Positions 11,037-21,564 of a DNA stretch of 64,000 nucleotides are shown here, piece by piece. This DNA is from Patella vulgata (taxonomy: Eukaryota; Mollusca; Gastropoda; Patellidae), in assembly GCF_932274485.2 (NCBI RefSeq), contig NC_065881.2, positions 62,072,702 through 62,136,701 on the forward strand, read 5' to 3'. Below the pieces are notes generated by a model. That model had not been told where the DNA came from. It made no database searches and saw only the letters and a program-made list of their open reading frames with translations. The translations under genes and the position numbers were made by a program. Positions within the stretch are counted from its first letter, which is position 1. Each line of letters opens with the position of its first letter.

Positions 11037-11182
11037 TCCGGTTTCCTCCCACTGCTAAAGACCCCTACGCGCAAGCGAATTGTTGAAATAAAATTAAAAC
11101 CATATGTTAGTCCCGAAATGACCTAGTTTGTGTTGAGTGGACGTTAAACCTCATCTCTCTCTCTATCTCTCTCTCTCTCTCT
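11037..11182 (+). mobile_element. SINE2, 5'-truncated, with target duplication
   Basis: Only the 3' half is present, starting in the 'tccggtttcctcccactgct' region and ending GTGGACGTTAAACCTCA plus a (CT)n tail. A 12-bp target duplication, CTCCGCCATGTC (11,025-11,036 and 11,183-11,194), brackets it. 5' truncation with a target duplication fits abortive reverse transcription by LINE machinery. Confidence 0.88.
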
Positions 11183-11641
11183 CTCCGCCATGTCGAGGCT
11201 TTAACCTGGTAGATCTAAGTAATTATTCTAATGACACATTAAGTGCACTTTGCCTAAGCACAGACAGGCAAATGGAAAAAAAAAACACCTGATGGATATA
11301 ATTGGTCTATATCGGGATCCGATCTTATTCGAAATTATACATAACAAATTATAATAAATATGAAATCATCAAACACTTTATTTACAAAATAAAATGTCAC
11401 GAACGTCCGTACTTGTTATTTCTGCCAAAACAAGTAGAGGTCTTTATGATGTCGCTAATCATTTACCTTTAATACGATTATTTTCTATTCGTGTTTTTTC
11501 GTAGCGGTGGTTGGTGTTTAAGGTCTGTTTCCACACACATGTAGTTGGGTTGTTAACATTTGAGAAAAACTCAAATTTGGTTGAATACGGAAATTCTGAA
11601 TAAGTCTAAGTGTATTTTGAATATGATACTATATACATTAA

Positions 11642-12029
11642 ACAAGCATTATGCAAGAGCTCAATCTGCCTATTGCATGTCTTTCTTTAGACCTGAAATT
11701 TTAAATAAACTATTAATTAGACCTTTATTAACAAAATAAGACCATAATCAGCTCTCGATAGCATCGGATACTCGAGATTTTAACTAGGTTAGAACGGTTC
11801 GCCATTTAAAATTTAATTTAAAAATGGGAAAGCCAGGCTAAGTCTCGGATATACCAGTGCCCTGGTTACCACAATGCACACATCTTGTCAAAACTACAAC
11901 CGGTGATAACTTGACCCAGAATGAAGTAATTTGAATGAAATTTTAAATATATTCATCTTGCATTATCTATTTTTGAACTATTATTTCAAGAATGGTCAGT
12001 TCTTTATCTAAATCTTACATAATGTATCT
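11642..12029 (-). mobile_element. TTAA MITE family A, full copy
   Basis: This 388-bp copy lies opposite to that at 3,048 and has TTAA on both sides (11,638-11,641 and 12,030-12,033). Its ends are ACAAGCATTATGCAAGAGC and CATAATGTATCT. The internal order of conserved blocks is the same as in the other family members. It is non-coding. Confidence 0.88.
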
Positions 12030-12033
12030 TTAA

Positions 12034-12665
12034 ATTACATTGACCATAACGCGTTATTTGTTTGTGAGTTAATGGTAAAAGGTGTTTTGTGTATTGGATT
12101 TGTTTGCAGAAATATTGGTGATTGTTTTCGTATTAAAAAACCTGAATAAACCAGTGTTTAGGATTTATGTATGTGCGCAATTAACCCCTGGACCAGGATG
12201 ATACAGCCACCTATGTACTTCGTTTTGTTATAACTTCTATTCTCGCTTATTTATATGAGCACGGTAGAGTTAAAAGGCAAAAAGTTAGTATCATAGATAA
12301 CTATAATATTTTCCAGTCTAGGCCTATATCTGGATTTATAAGACAGTCGTCGCATCTCTAAAATCTGTATTCCGATTTAATAGACACAAAGACTTGTTAG
12401 TGTTACATGAGATGATGACCTTGAGACGGTTATTGTTATCAGTAAATTCGTGCACCCATAACAATATCTTTATACAAGAATGTTTGCTCTTCCTAAAATA
12501 TTATAAGTATCTTCTTTGTAGTTTGCTGCACCCAATTTCGTTGAATGTCACATGTTTTATAAATGATCTCTCCACGGCCATTCATGGATAAAAGTATAAT
12601 CGTGATTCGCGAATAAATCTACTATATGTCCGTCCATCAGACACGTAATAGACTGATAGTCCATG
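12034..12665. other. Unassigned DNA
   Basis: No gene or repeat is supported. A 65-codon frame at 12,394-12,591 shows no motif or splice context. Confidence 0.4.
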
Positions 12666-12891
12666 TCTACGGAAAACCATTAGAGTCAATTAAGTGAACA
12701 AAATATTTTCAATTAAGTCGTAATTACGAGATAAGTCGTAATTACGAGATAATCAGAAAATAATTTCTTTCATTTGATTGGCCATAATGGTCATGTACAT
12801 ATCTCGTAATTACGAGTTAATTATGTCCTAATTACCCGATAGTTATCAGATTTTCTTTTTCATTTGATTGACCCTAATGGTCTTCCGTAGA
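12666..12891. mobile_element. MITE with TCGTAATTACGA core, 226 bp
   Basis: The terminal inverted repeats are about 26 bp: TCTACGGAAAACCATTAG on the left, and on the right the complement of CTAATGGTCTTCCGTAGA. The interior holds several copies of the palindrome CGTAATTACGAGATA. Repeats with this core are widespread in marine invertebrates (my recollection). No clear target duplication is seen. Confidence 0.7.
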
Positions 12892-12952
12892 TACCACTTG
12901 TTTGAAACACAAATATTATTTTTTTAAATATGGCGTAAAATTATCTAAGGAA

Positions 12953-12998
12953 TTTTTTTACCGTTTATGGCCGACCATCTATGAACGGTAAAAATGCG
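12953..12998. repeat. Short hairpin
   Basis: TTTTTACCGTTTATGG and ATCTATGAACGGTAAAAA form a stem of about 15 bp with two mismatches around a short loop. Its function is unknown. Confidence 0.55.
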
Positions 12999-14050
12999 AT
13001 AGATAATTAGGAAATATTAGATAAGATTGGTATGTTATGTCTTTACAATTTGACACCTGGTTGAAAATTGAGGTATACAGACTCGATGTTATCTTATGTT
13101 ATATCTCCTAGTTTAAGTAAATATGATAGAAATACGTGATTGTATGAATGTTATGGTGAAATTTATGGGTATATGAGTAATACAAATGGGTCAATTTCAC
13201 AGTTTGGTAATCTATGGCAATTTAGTATAAATCATGCATGAATATTAATATTCAAAAATGTCCTGCTATAAACTTTAAGGCATAGAATGACACGAGGTCC
13301 TTCCTATAGTTCAACAGTTCATTAGCCCGACATCCGATAAATAGTTAACCAGACTAGGCAAGCATTAATACCTAGATAATCTAAATCTAATAGCCCGGCC
13401 CTAATACATATCCATCAATAGGGAAATAACTGAGAATATATATATTTGTTCTAAAAACATTATGGCGAATTTATCGATCACCATTTGGCCAATCAATTTT
13501 GCCAAACTAAAATCTTAGCCAATACTGGGTCGTTTTATCGAACAGCCCTAATCGCTGCTCCCAAATCGTTTTGTGATATCAAAACAATTTCAAAATACAT
13601 CGCCGAAAAGATATCGAAACTTGTGTTAGATAATGTACGGTTTTTAGTGCTAACAATATTTTTAGTTAGGTATATACTTGCGAATAATTGAATAACATGC
13701 AAAGTTTATATAAAAACATTTCCCCTCGTTGACGATCTGTATATAATGATATCGAGTTATTTAATTTATTGTGAACTTATATATTTTAAGTCTTGCCTTA
13801 TAGTGGTTAAAAATCATTTTCTTACTCCAGATAAAAATAAGCTCTGCGTATTGAATAGATGACCTAATTATGACAGAAGGAGCTAAACTACTTGATTCAG
13901 GTCACATCTTAAATTGGGATGATATATATTATTTCGATTATTGATGCAGGACAAAGTGATCTTGTCATTCTAAAGAGAAATAAAAGAAAACTAAAACATT
14001 CAATAACCAAAATACTGATCGGTTTGGGGCAAATTATGCCACTGCTGAAA
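12999..14050. other. Unassigned DNA
   Basis: This is AT-rich sequence without a recognisable repeat. The frames at 13,485 and 13,919 are short and show no motif. Confidence 0.4.
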
Positions 14051-14053
14051 CAA

Positions 14054-14099
14054 ATTGCCCCACTACATTGTAAAAAAGATAGAGAAGCAGTGGGGCAAT
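14054..14099. repeat. 11-bp inverted repeat (ATTGCCCCACT)
   Basis: ATTGCCCCACT (14,054-14,064) pairs exactly with AGTGGGGCAAT (14,089-14,099). A third, direct relative (GGGGCAAATTATGCC) lies just upstream near 14,026. Together they may be the remains of a small palindromic insertion. Confidence 0.55.
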
Positions 14100-14641
14100 A
14101 CCGACGATGTCAAGTGAAAATCACATGTTTTTGGTTCCGTTTAAGAGTTGGAAAAATATTACACTTGTAACACAAATTCGAAACTTCTCCGACATCCCGG
14201 GGAGGGGGGGGGGTGCTGGGCAACCTTCCCGGACAACGCGGTTCAGATTCTTTTAAAATTGATCTGGGTCTAGAGTATACTAACAATGGGTACACTGTAA
14301 GAAATATTCATTTTTTATGTGGCCGAATTCCGTACCACTTTTTCCTGTTAATTGATGGCTTTTTTCTTTTGAGAAATTGTGTTAAAAGTGTGAATTATTT
14401 CTTCAAATTACGTGTTTTATGTATTTCTATGGAATATTCAGTATTAAACAGGAAATTTCCGTCAAATTTAGTGGTAAAATGTTTTATTCTCTTCTAGAAG
14501 GGACTTAATTCTATTATTTTACGGAATAAACAGTGGAATGACCAGGAATTTCCCTGAAATTTAGGGATAAAATATTTTATTCCATCCTATAATGGACTGA
14601 ATTCTGTTATTTATAAGATAAACAGTGAGATGACCATTTTT

Positions 14642-14914
14642 GAAATGGGGTTTAACGTCCACTCGACACAAACTAGGTCATTTCGGGACTAACATGTGGT
14701 TTTAATTTTATTTTAATAATTTGCTTGCGCGTAGGGGTCTTTAGCAGTGGGGGGAAACCGGAGGACCAGGTGAAAACCCACGAGGTTGGACAGGCGACAC
14801 TACTCCTTGTCACGTACAACCGGGGATTCGAAACCACGCCAGTTGACTCAATGACAGGCCTTATGATACAGCGAGCGCGTGCTAGCCATTCGGCCATCCC
14901 CCCCCCCCCCCCCC
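14642..14914 (-). mobile_element. SINE2 copy, minus strand, best preserved
   Basis: All family blocks are present in order: GGGGTTTAACGTCCACTCGA, CACAAACTAGGTCATTTCGG, GCGCGTAGGGGTCTTTAGCA, GGTTGGACAGGCGACACTAC and CGGGGATTCGAAACCACGCC. The tRNA-like head is GGCCGAATGGCTAGC on the minus strand, bounded by a C16-type run. It serves as the reference copy for the family in this window. Confidence 0.92.
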
Positions 14915-14924
14915 ACAAACACAC

Positions 14925-16399
14925 ACTTCTGTTTGCAAATGCAACGATAAGTAATCGTTTACCAATAAAATCATTTATAATAATTATTTTGTTATAGTAT
15001 TCATTTCAATTTATTAACCATAATATGAAGAATCATATTTTGTAAATTTTGGTATATTACAAGTCATGCATATCTAATGTCCATTATTTATAAGATCTAA
15101 AAAGTGTATTGTTATTCATCATATTGTAAGTATTTTCATAAATGTATAAAAATATATTTTAACGCTCCGTGATTAGGGTTGTATTATCTGGTAATCACTA
15201 ATCAAGCAGTATAACCGATTGGCCAATGTAAACCGGGTTGTCTCTATGGCAGAGTTTACATACCTGCAAATTGATAGTACCGCAAGCTTACATCAGAAAG
15301 CCTCTAACCGGTCAATCGCTCACGAGTAGGATGCCCATGTATAGTAGTGATGGGCCTTTCAGGTGTTTTAGATCAACCTTAGCACACCGACCATAGATAT
15401 ACCCAAAACAACTTTAATTACCCAAAATAACCTGTATATTGCTTAAAACTGCACTTGTATGATAGAACATTAAAGGCTGTTGTACGTATTGGCTGTTTCC
15501 GTCATCACGTGACATACATCATTTGCATATCAAAGTTACTGATATATGAGAAAGATGATATGTAGAAATTGGCTACGCGAAAGAGCTAATATTAGCCTGC
15601 CTATGTTAAAACTGATTTGCGAAATATCAGATGTAGATCGCGTACTACTTATATGGGATGTTAAAAGCGCAAATGTTTTAACATTTAAAACGGTATTGAG
15701 TGATGTTCTCTACGTTATATTCGATTTAATACATTTGACTTATTACATGACTTATTAAATATGCCGTATTACATTAGACTCTGTCATTGGCGGTATTTTG
15801 ATATTATTATTATCGGTATTATGATTGTACGTTTTACAATTTTACATTTAATCACTGGAAAAGTCATTTTAGCAGAGAATTTAATATTGACAGCGATAGG
15901 CTACCTTTTCATACAGATAATAGTCAAAAACATTAAATCCGTAATTCGGGTTCCGCTTTGTAGATTTTACAACAATCTGAATAGTCTGATTTATTTTGCA
16001 GTCTGATTTATTTTCTTCTCATAAATGATTAAAACAACGTTATTTGGACCTAAACAATAACCCAATTAAAAGGAGCGGCATTTCCAAAAATCTGACTGGA
16101 CAGTTACAATGAATCTAACCAATGATAGAATTCTCACATAAACATAAAATGATGAAATTCGCCATCTGTTGTATTTAAATACCTTCTTTTAAATTAACAA
16201 TTGCAACATCCTGATTGAAAACGCGTATCATACATCCAAAAAATATCGCAGCCCACACCCATTCTTCAAGTTGTCTAGTTTATAATAATAAAATAAAATT
16301 GTCTAACAGGATATAGGAATTCCATATTAAACTAAATATAAATGTTTATCCAAAATAACGCCTTCTTAGAGCAACGTTTAGTAATATTAGGATTACGTT
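14925..16399. other. Unassigned DNA
   Basis: This is AT-rich DNA. Short frames at 15,546-15,758 and 15,761-16,006 follow each other but have no motif and look like chance. I saw no repeat copy. Confidence 0.4.
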
Positions 16400-16740
16400 T
16401 ATTTCTAATACAATTTCTGGACGCCTGGCCCCACATGGCGAGCAGCCATTGTCGCGCAGCGACCCATTTCAAATTCCGGGCACCACTTTTCAGCAACTGC
16501 CCATGGGATAAGGAATGACGATATTTTTTCACCCTTCAAAACGGCTGCGTATTGAGGACAGTCAGTTACTGATTATGAAAGAAGAGTTACGCGGATCAAT
16601 CGGGTATGGGATGCATATTTCTGTCCACGATTTTCGTAATAGAATTCGAGTTACTCCGCTGCGCACTGATGACGTCATTCGGCGTTTTACACGATCGATC
16701 CCATTGCTGGAGCCACCCCTACGCATGATACATTAAAATT
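16400..16740. promoter_or_regulatory. CpG-rich patch, possible promoter or first exon
   Basis: CpG dinucleotides are clearly denser here than in the flanks (for example GTCGCGCAGCGACCC, CTCCGCTGCGC and GTCATTCGGCGTTTTACACG). The segment holds a perfect TGACGTCA (CRE-type site, 16,670-16,677) and a self-complementary GTCGCGCAGCGAC. It also overlaps a small ORF (next entry). In a methylated, CpG-depleted genome such a patch often marks a promoter or conserved exon; that role is an inference. Confidence 0.35.
16515..16736 (+). CDS. Small ORF, 73 codons, unrecognised
   Basis: An ATG-started frame of 73 codons ending in TAA lies inside the CpG-rich patch. The product would be strongly basic (many Arg, clusters such as KRLR and VIRRFTR) with no Cys. 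It has no signal peptide or membrane segment that I can see. I do not recognise it. The frame may be part of an exon, a small protein, or chance in a GC-richer segment. Confidence 0.22.
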   Translation: MTIFFHPSKRLRIEDSQLLIMKEELRGSIGYGMHISVHDFRNRIRVTPLRTDDVIRRFTRSIPLLEPPLRMIH

Positions 16741-16805
16741 TGACTGTATTTGTTGAAGTTAACATCCAAGTTTTTTCTAGTTATCTTAGTTATAGGCCAA
16801 AATCT

Positions 16806-16938
16806 CAGACGTCTGTAACGTGGACAATATTTCAAAAATAACATCAAGCTATGACTATGTATAATATCTAAAGTCTGTTACGTCCATTAACAAATAACTG
16901 GTCTGATTCAGATTTCTAAATAACTCGTGTGAAACCGA
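16806..16938 (+). repeat. Left arm of inverted repeat around the LINE
   Basis: The arm starts CAGACGTCTGTAACGTGGA and runs to GAAACCGA. It is the reverse complement, with scattered mismatches, of 18,385-18,922 once the SINE there is removed. The termini CAGACGTCTG and CAGGCGCCTG are themselves palindromic. Either these are terminal inverted repeats of a DNA element that received a LINE, or two copies of one repeat in opposite orientation. Confidence 0.8.
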
Positions 16939-17084
16939 TTCTCTTCCAGTAGATATAATAATACTAATAATAATATATGATAATCAAATGTCATCGTAGA
17001 CTCGATTGTCTACCTAGCGAAAGTTAGTGAGTATTGCGACTGGTTGACGGAATCTAGAGTAGTGAACTTTAACACTCACGACTA

Positions 17085-18357
17085 AACGCAACATTATGAA
17101 ACCACCCCTATTAATGAAATCAATTAAAATAAAGGAAGTAACTGAACATAAACATCTTGGACTTACTTTTCAAGCCAATTGTAAATGGAACAGCCACATT
17201 GATATTATCATTAGTAAAGTATCAAAATTAATAAACTGCCTACGCTCCTTGAAATATCGTTTAAACAGAAAATCGCTAAATACCTTATATTCTTCATTCA
17301 TTCTGCCGCACTTTGACTATGCCGATGTTATTTGGGACGGATGCACAGACTACTTATCTAATAATCTCGAATCCCTTCAGCTTGATGCACTACGCACTAT
17401 TTGTGGGGCAGTTAAGGGTACAAGCCATGCTTCCCTCTACGCGGAAACTGGGTTTATTCCACTCAAAGAACGACGAAGTCGACACAAAGTAAAATTACTA
17501 TACAAAATTATAAATAACCTTACACCTCCTTACCTTAAGAATCTCATAAATCTAGAACCAACAAATACATATTCATTTCGAAACGCAGATAAAATAAAAG
17601 AAATTCGATGTCGTACAGAAATATTTTCCAAATCATTTATCCCATCCAGCATAAGAGAGTGGAATAAACTCAGCCCCCCTGTAAGAAACTCACGAACTCT
17701 TAAAATATTCTCCGATCATCTCTCCAAATCAGATATAAAAATTCCATCTTTTTATTATAACGGTCAGCGGAAACTCCAGATAATTCATAGTAAACTTAGA
17801 CTCCAATGTTCTGACCTACAGGGCCACAAATACCTCAGACATGTTGCTGACAGCCCCGCATGCCTCTGTGGTCACATTTTTGAAGACCCTGATCACTACC
17901 TCATGCAATGCTCTTTATATTCAAATGCACGAAAGGAAACCATACATAGACAAACTACAATACGATCTCAAAAACATTAACTGTCTCCTGTTCGGGTCCT
18001 CAACCCACTGTATCGATGTAAACAACAATATTTTTAACCAGGTCCCCAATTTTATCGATATGTCAAACAGATTTTAATCTTGCTTACTAGTTGTTTAATT
18101 TACAATATTAATTTTAAATCTACTTAACAATGTAGCCTACAGTATATATTGTATATTCCAATCCGTATCATTATATATGTATTTACGCTCATATATGTAT
18201 GTGTCTGTCATTTTAACTGTGTATATACACCCATTTTGTTCCTTTTTAATACTATGTATGTATATTATCTAGGGAGAGGGGTTTTACATAGGCTAAGCCT
18301 GTTTCCCAATCCCATTCAGACATCCTGAATAAAAATATTGTTTATAAATTTTTTTTT
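17085..18357 (+). mobile_element. LINE (non-LTR retrotransposon), 5'-truncated
   Basis: It contains the last part of an RT-bearing ORF and about 280 bp of 3' UTR. The UTR carries TTACATAGGCTAAGCCTGTT and CCTGAATAAAAATATTG before a T-rich end. It is non-LTR by its lack of terminal repeats and its 5' truncation. The insertion lies between the inverted-repeat arms at 16,806 and 18,385. The 3' end does not resemble the tail shared by SINE1 and SINE2, so this LINE is probably not their partner. Confidence 0.88.
17096..18077 (+). pseudogene. LINE reverse transcriptase, C-terminal fragment
   Basis: The 294-codon frame shows the end of the palm/thumb region of a non-LTR RT. HLGLTFQANCKWNSHI at about residues 22-37 is followed by LYSSFILPHFDYADVIWDGC (about 62-81) and a long helical linker. 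Near the end, at about residue 255, is a Cys-His knuckle, CLCGHIFEDPDHYLMQC, as in jockey/I-like clades. The upstream endonuclease and RT catalytic YxDD are absent through 5' truncation. The final ~45 residues continue in another frame (to 18,077) after an indel in the GAAAGGAAACC run. It is dead. The clade assignment is tentative. Confidence 0.88.
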
Positions 18358-18384
18358 TATGTCAACCTATTTCTCACCGATTTC

Positions 18385-18922
18385 TCGGTTTCAAACGAGT
18401 TGGGGCCACTGTGGCTAAGTGCGTAAGACGCTGGCTCGCTATCCTGGAGGTCGCGTGTTCGATCCCTGCATTGGCTGAGAAACTTCATCGGGATTTTCCA
18501 ACGTGGTTTCTCCTTGTCAGTGGCGCAGGACGCAGGACCTGACAAGGACAGCTGTCTTGTTGTTCGGGTGGTATGGAAAACCGAGCCCCGTGTATACATT
18601 GGCGTGCACGTATAAGATCCCCTGGCAGTTGGAATTCGAAATAAGAGTCGGCCATAGTGCCGCTGCCCGGGCGAAATCTCCCTCATAGCACACTGTATGG
18701 TGTATGCCCGTCTTCATTAGTCCAGTCGGAGCAGAACAGATAGGACGTTAAACCCCGTTTCATTTCATTTCAAACGAGTTATTTGCCCCTGAGTTAGAAA
18801 TCGGAATCAGACCAGTTATTTGACAATTTCGCTTACGCACATGGACGTAACAGACTTTAAACATTATACTTAGTCATAGCTTGAAGTTATTTTTGAAATA
18901 TTTTCCACGTTACAGGCGCCTG
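18385..18922 (-). repeat. Right arm of inverted repeat, split by a SINE
   Basis: It complements 16,806-16,938: TCGGTTTC at the inner edge, then (after the SINE) 'aatcagaccagttatttg', 'ggacgtaacagacttta' and CCACGTTACAGGCGCCTG at the outer edge. It carries about 25 extra bases relative to the left arm, including a CGCTTACGCA-like insertion. Confidence 0.8.
18402..18767 (+). mobile_element. SINE1 copy, full length, reference copy
   Basis: This ~366-bp element starts with a tRNA-like head (A-box region TGGCTAAGTGCGTAAGACG; B box GGTCGCGTGTTCGATCCCTG). It continues with a body containing AAGATCCCCTGGCAGTTGGA and ends GGACGTTAAACCCCGTTTCA with a CATTT repeat tail. A perfect 13-bp target duplication, TTTCAAACGAGTT, lies at 18,389-18,401 and 18,768-18,780. 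It inserted into the right inverted-repeat arm, so it is younger than that repeat. Confidence 0.95.
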
Positions 18923-19272
18923 TGGCCATAAGCTGGCCCAGATTTTTATAACTTTTTTGCTCCACCCACCGGCCTTGTGGCTAAAACTATTTTTAAAAAT
19001 TCAATAAAGTTTATACGCCCGAATAACCTGGACCCTGTTTCACAAAAACTTAAGGTAAAATCCCTAAAATACATTTTAACTAAAATCAAAATAAAATGCG
19101 GGCACTTACGGTGTAAACAAATACACTTCGAAACTGAAAACTGTTGACAGGTTGAATCGACGGGTACAATATCAATTGGGAGAGTTCCATACGTTGTAGC
19201 AAAGTTTGCCCATGGTCAGACTGTCGTAACGAGGTGAAATAAACGAGTTTATTGTCTATTATATAGAAGTCA
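18923..19272. other. Unassigned DNA
   Basis: No gene or repeat copy was recognised between the inverted repeat and the next hairpin. Confidence 0.4.
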
Positions 19273-19352
19273 ATAACTACCATTCGTAACTTCTACTTTT
19301 CGACTTTTCGTGTTTTGAAGGGGCAAAAAGTAGAAATTATGAATGGTAGTTA
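19273..19352. repeat. 28-bp inverted repeat, 24-nt spacer
   Basis: The left arm ATAACTACCATTCGTAAC continuing to CTACTTTT (19,273-19,300) and the right arm (19,325-19,352) pair over 28 positions with about two mismatches. This forms a strong hairpin of about 80 nt. The inter-arm spacer is unrelated to other repeats. Confidence 0.7.
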
Positions 19353-19844
19353 TAGGCTTCCATACAACGGCGATACATGTGATATATGCATATGCGAGAC
19401 CACTGGTAAATTTGAATCAGGGTACATGCAGGACAAATGTATTATTATTCACTGTTTGTCAGAACATTTGGCGTTTAGTTAGAGTTTTTTTCGATATCTA
19501 TTTACATTAACCTAATAACAGTTATTTTATTAAGGCACTGATAATATTTATATAAAATTTAATCCCTCGCCCTGTCTTATTTCTTTCTTGTTCATTTTAC
19601 ATCATTTTAAATAGCTTTTCCACCGGATATTCTGATGGATATTTTGAAAATCAACCAAATGCATAATTTTGACAAAATATGTACGGTATATCCCACTGTG
19701 GCGCAAAAATACAGTCCTTACCGACAGGGCCAGATGTTAGGAGGTCTGATTGGGCTGCAGCCAAGGGCACCAATATTAAAGGGGCCCCCAAATTAGTTCT
19801 AAAAACATCCGCACATCCAAAACCCTAAACATGATGAAGTACAT

Positions 19845-20060
19845 CAGGGCCTAGTTGTTCATCTTGTCTTTAAATTTAACGATGTGGTTAAATTATTTAA
19901 CTGCATCCTATAACGATCAAAGAAGTCTGTTGTTCATCGCGTCGTGAAATTTAACGCATGGTTAAAATGGTCATCGTTAAAATGGTCCATATTTAACCCA
20001 CCTAGCATGGCACTGTTAAATGGTTAACCTGTCGTTAAATCAGTCAAGGTGGCCGCCAGG
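19845..20060. repeat. GTTAAAT-rich repeat, possibly dispersed
   Basis: Repeated TTTAACGA, GTTAAAATGG and GTTAAATGGTTAACC motifs occur on both strands within about 200 bp, along with two near-identical 'tgttgttcatc' blocks (about 19,856 and 19,930). The pattern suggests a small palindromic repeat. No second copy exists in this window, so family status is unproven. Confidence 0.4.
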
Positions 20061-20263
20061 TAAGTTCTCATGGTCATGCCTCCCACTTTAACCATAAAAA
20101 AGTATGTATACGGGGGCACTTTAATTTCAAGTTCAAAAGATTCCTTCTGAGTTAACAACTTGATACATGCTTGAAGAAAACGTCATTTACCAATATACGT
20201 ACAATATTCTTGACGATGGCCTAAAAAAAACACAACTAATAAACAAATAAGTGAGGCAGCAAG

Positions 20264-21564
20264 CGGCCGGACGATTTACCCAATACTACCCAATACCACC
20301 CGAATACCACTCCAATATCACCACATACTACCGAATATTACAACCTAATGGTGCCAAATGAGCATATTACTTGATTTTTTTTTCAAAAATAGTGAGATAT
20401 ATCGTGGGGAATGTACTTCAAATGTGATTACCGATGTCTGGCTGTTCCATTTGCCTCCCTATATCAAACAAATCAAGCAAATTATAACCCAATACTACCA
20501 AATACTCATCAAATACTACCCAATATTATAAAATACAAACCCAATATCGTCAATTAGCAGCACATAAGTATAATAATTGCAAAGAATATTCGATAATTTA
20601 CAGAAAATTAAAATATTTACGCAGTTATCTCCCTTCACAACCGACAAATAGATTTTAGATTGCTACTCAGATTAATCATCTTGTTGGGCTTTGCAGTTTG
20701 TTTCCAAGACAAAAAAGAATGTTTTACAAGAAGTTAACATAGATTTAAAAATGCATTATCCTGGTGATTTTAGTATGATAACACGCTGTCTACAATTAAG
20801 TGCATGCGGTCCTGTAAAAATCATTTGGGTATAATATGTCAGGAAAGCACACGAATTTATCTTTATATGTGTCTTTTAATGACTTATTAACGCGTCTTCT
20901 TTGTCTTTTAAATGATTCCGGTTCCAAACCAGTCGCCTTCAATATTATTTCATTAACCCGCTTGCGCAAAGGGGTAGTGAGATGAAACCGGGGGACCCGA
21001 GAAATCCCACCTTGTTTGACAGACCTTATCAAGTGGTAAGAGACAGATGGGTCATTTTGGGAATAAAATATGGTATATCGTCATACTTGTTTTTCTTATT
21101 TTAAGTTTGTCGTCTTGGAAACCAACTGCAAAGCCAAAGAGGATGATTAAATCGAGTAGCAATCTAAAATCAATTTACCGGTAGTAAAGGGAGATAACTG
21201 GGTAAACATTTCAATTTTCTGCAAAATATCAAATATTCGTTGCAGTAATTATACTAATGTGCGGTTATTTGGCAATATTAGGTTGTTATTTGATCATATT
21301 GGGTAGTATTTGGTAGTATTTGATGAGTATTTGGTAGTATTGGGTTATCATAAGCTTGTTTGGGGTGGTATAGGGAGGCAAATGGAACAGCCAAACATCG
21401 GTATCGCATTTGAAGTACATTTCCCGCGATATAACTCTTTATTTTTTTTAAAAATCAAATGATATGTCTATTTTGCATCCTTATGTTGTAGTATTGGGTA
21501 GTATGTGGTGATATTGAGGTGGTATTGGGTGGTATTGGGTAGTATTGGGTAAATCGTCCCACCC
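20264..21564. mobile_element. Long-TIR transposon, 1,301 bp, 9-bp target duplication
   Basis: Arms of about 450 bp (20,264-20,711 and 21,112-21,564) are inverted copies. They open with GGACGATTTACCCAATACTA on the left, mirrored as AGTATTGGGTAAATCGTCC on the right. The flanks carry the 9-bp direct repeat GGCAGCAAG (20,255-20,263 and 21,565-21,573). The outer ~100 bp of each arm is built from CAATACTACC-like subrepeats. The arms also share a GGGAGATAACT block. A 9-bp duplication with long arms fits Mutator-like elements; there is no transposase. The outermost 4-6 bases pair imperfectly. Confidence 0.88.
20935..21050 (-). mobile_element. Decayed SINE2 fragment
   Basis: The block CCGCTTGCGCAAAGGGGT, then 'gaaaccgggggacccgagaaa' and 'cagaccttat' match SINE2 in minus orientation with many substitutions. 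It lies in the non-palindromic centre of the long-TIR transposon. It was therefore either carried by that element or inserted into it. Confidence 0.65.

Noticed and set aside
14840-14900. Possible tRNA gene (GGCCGAATGG, GGTTTCGAATCCCC)
   Set aside because: It is the head of SINE2, present many times in the window with the same body attached.
18402-18475. Possible functional tRNA gene
   Set aside because: The A- and B-box-like segments belong to the SINE1 head. The sequence does not fold into an intact cloverleaf by eye and continues into the SINE body.
16806-18922. Retrovirus-like element with terminal repeats
   Set aside because: The flanking repeats are inverted rather than direct, and the coding remnant is a non-LTR RT end with a CCHC-type knuckle. 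No LTR features are present.
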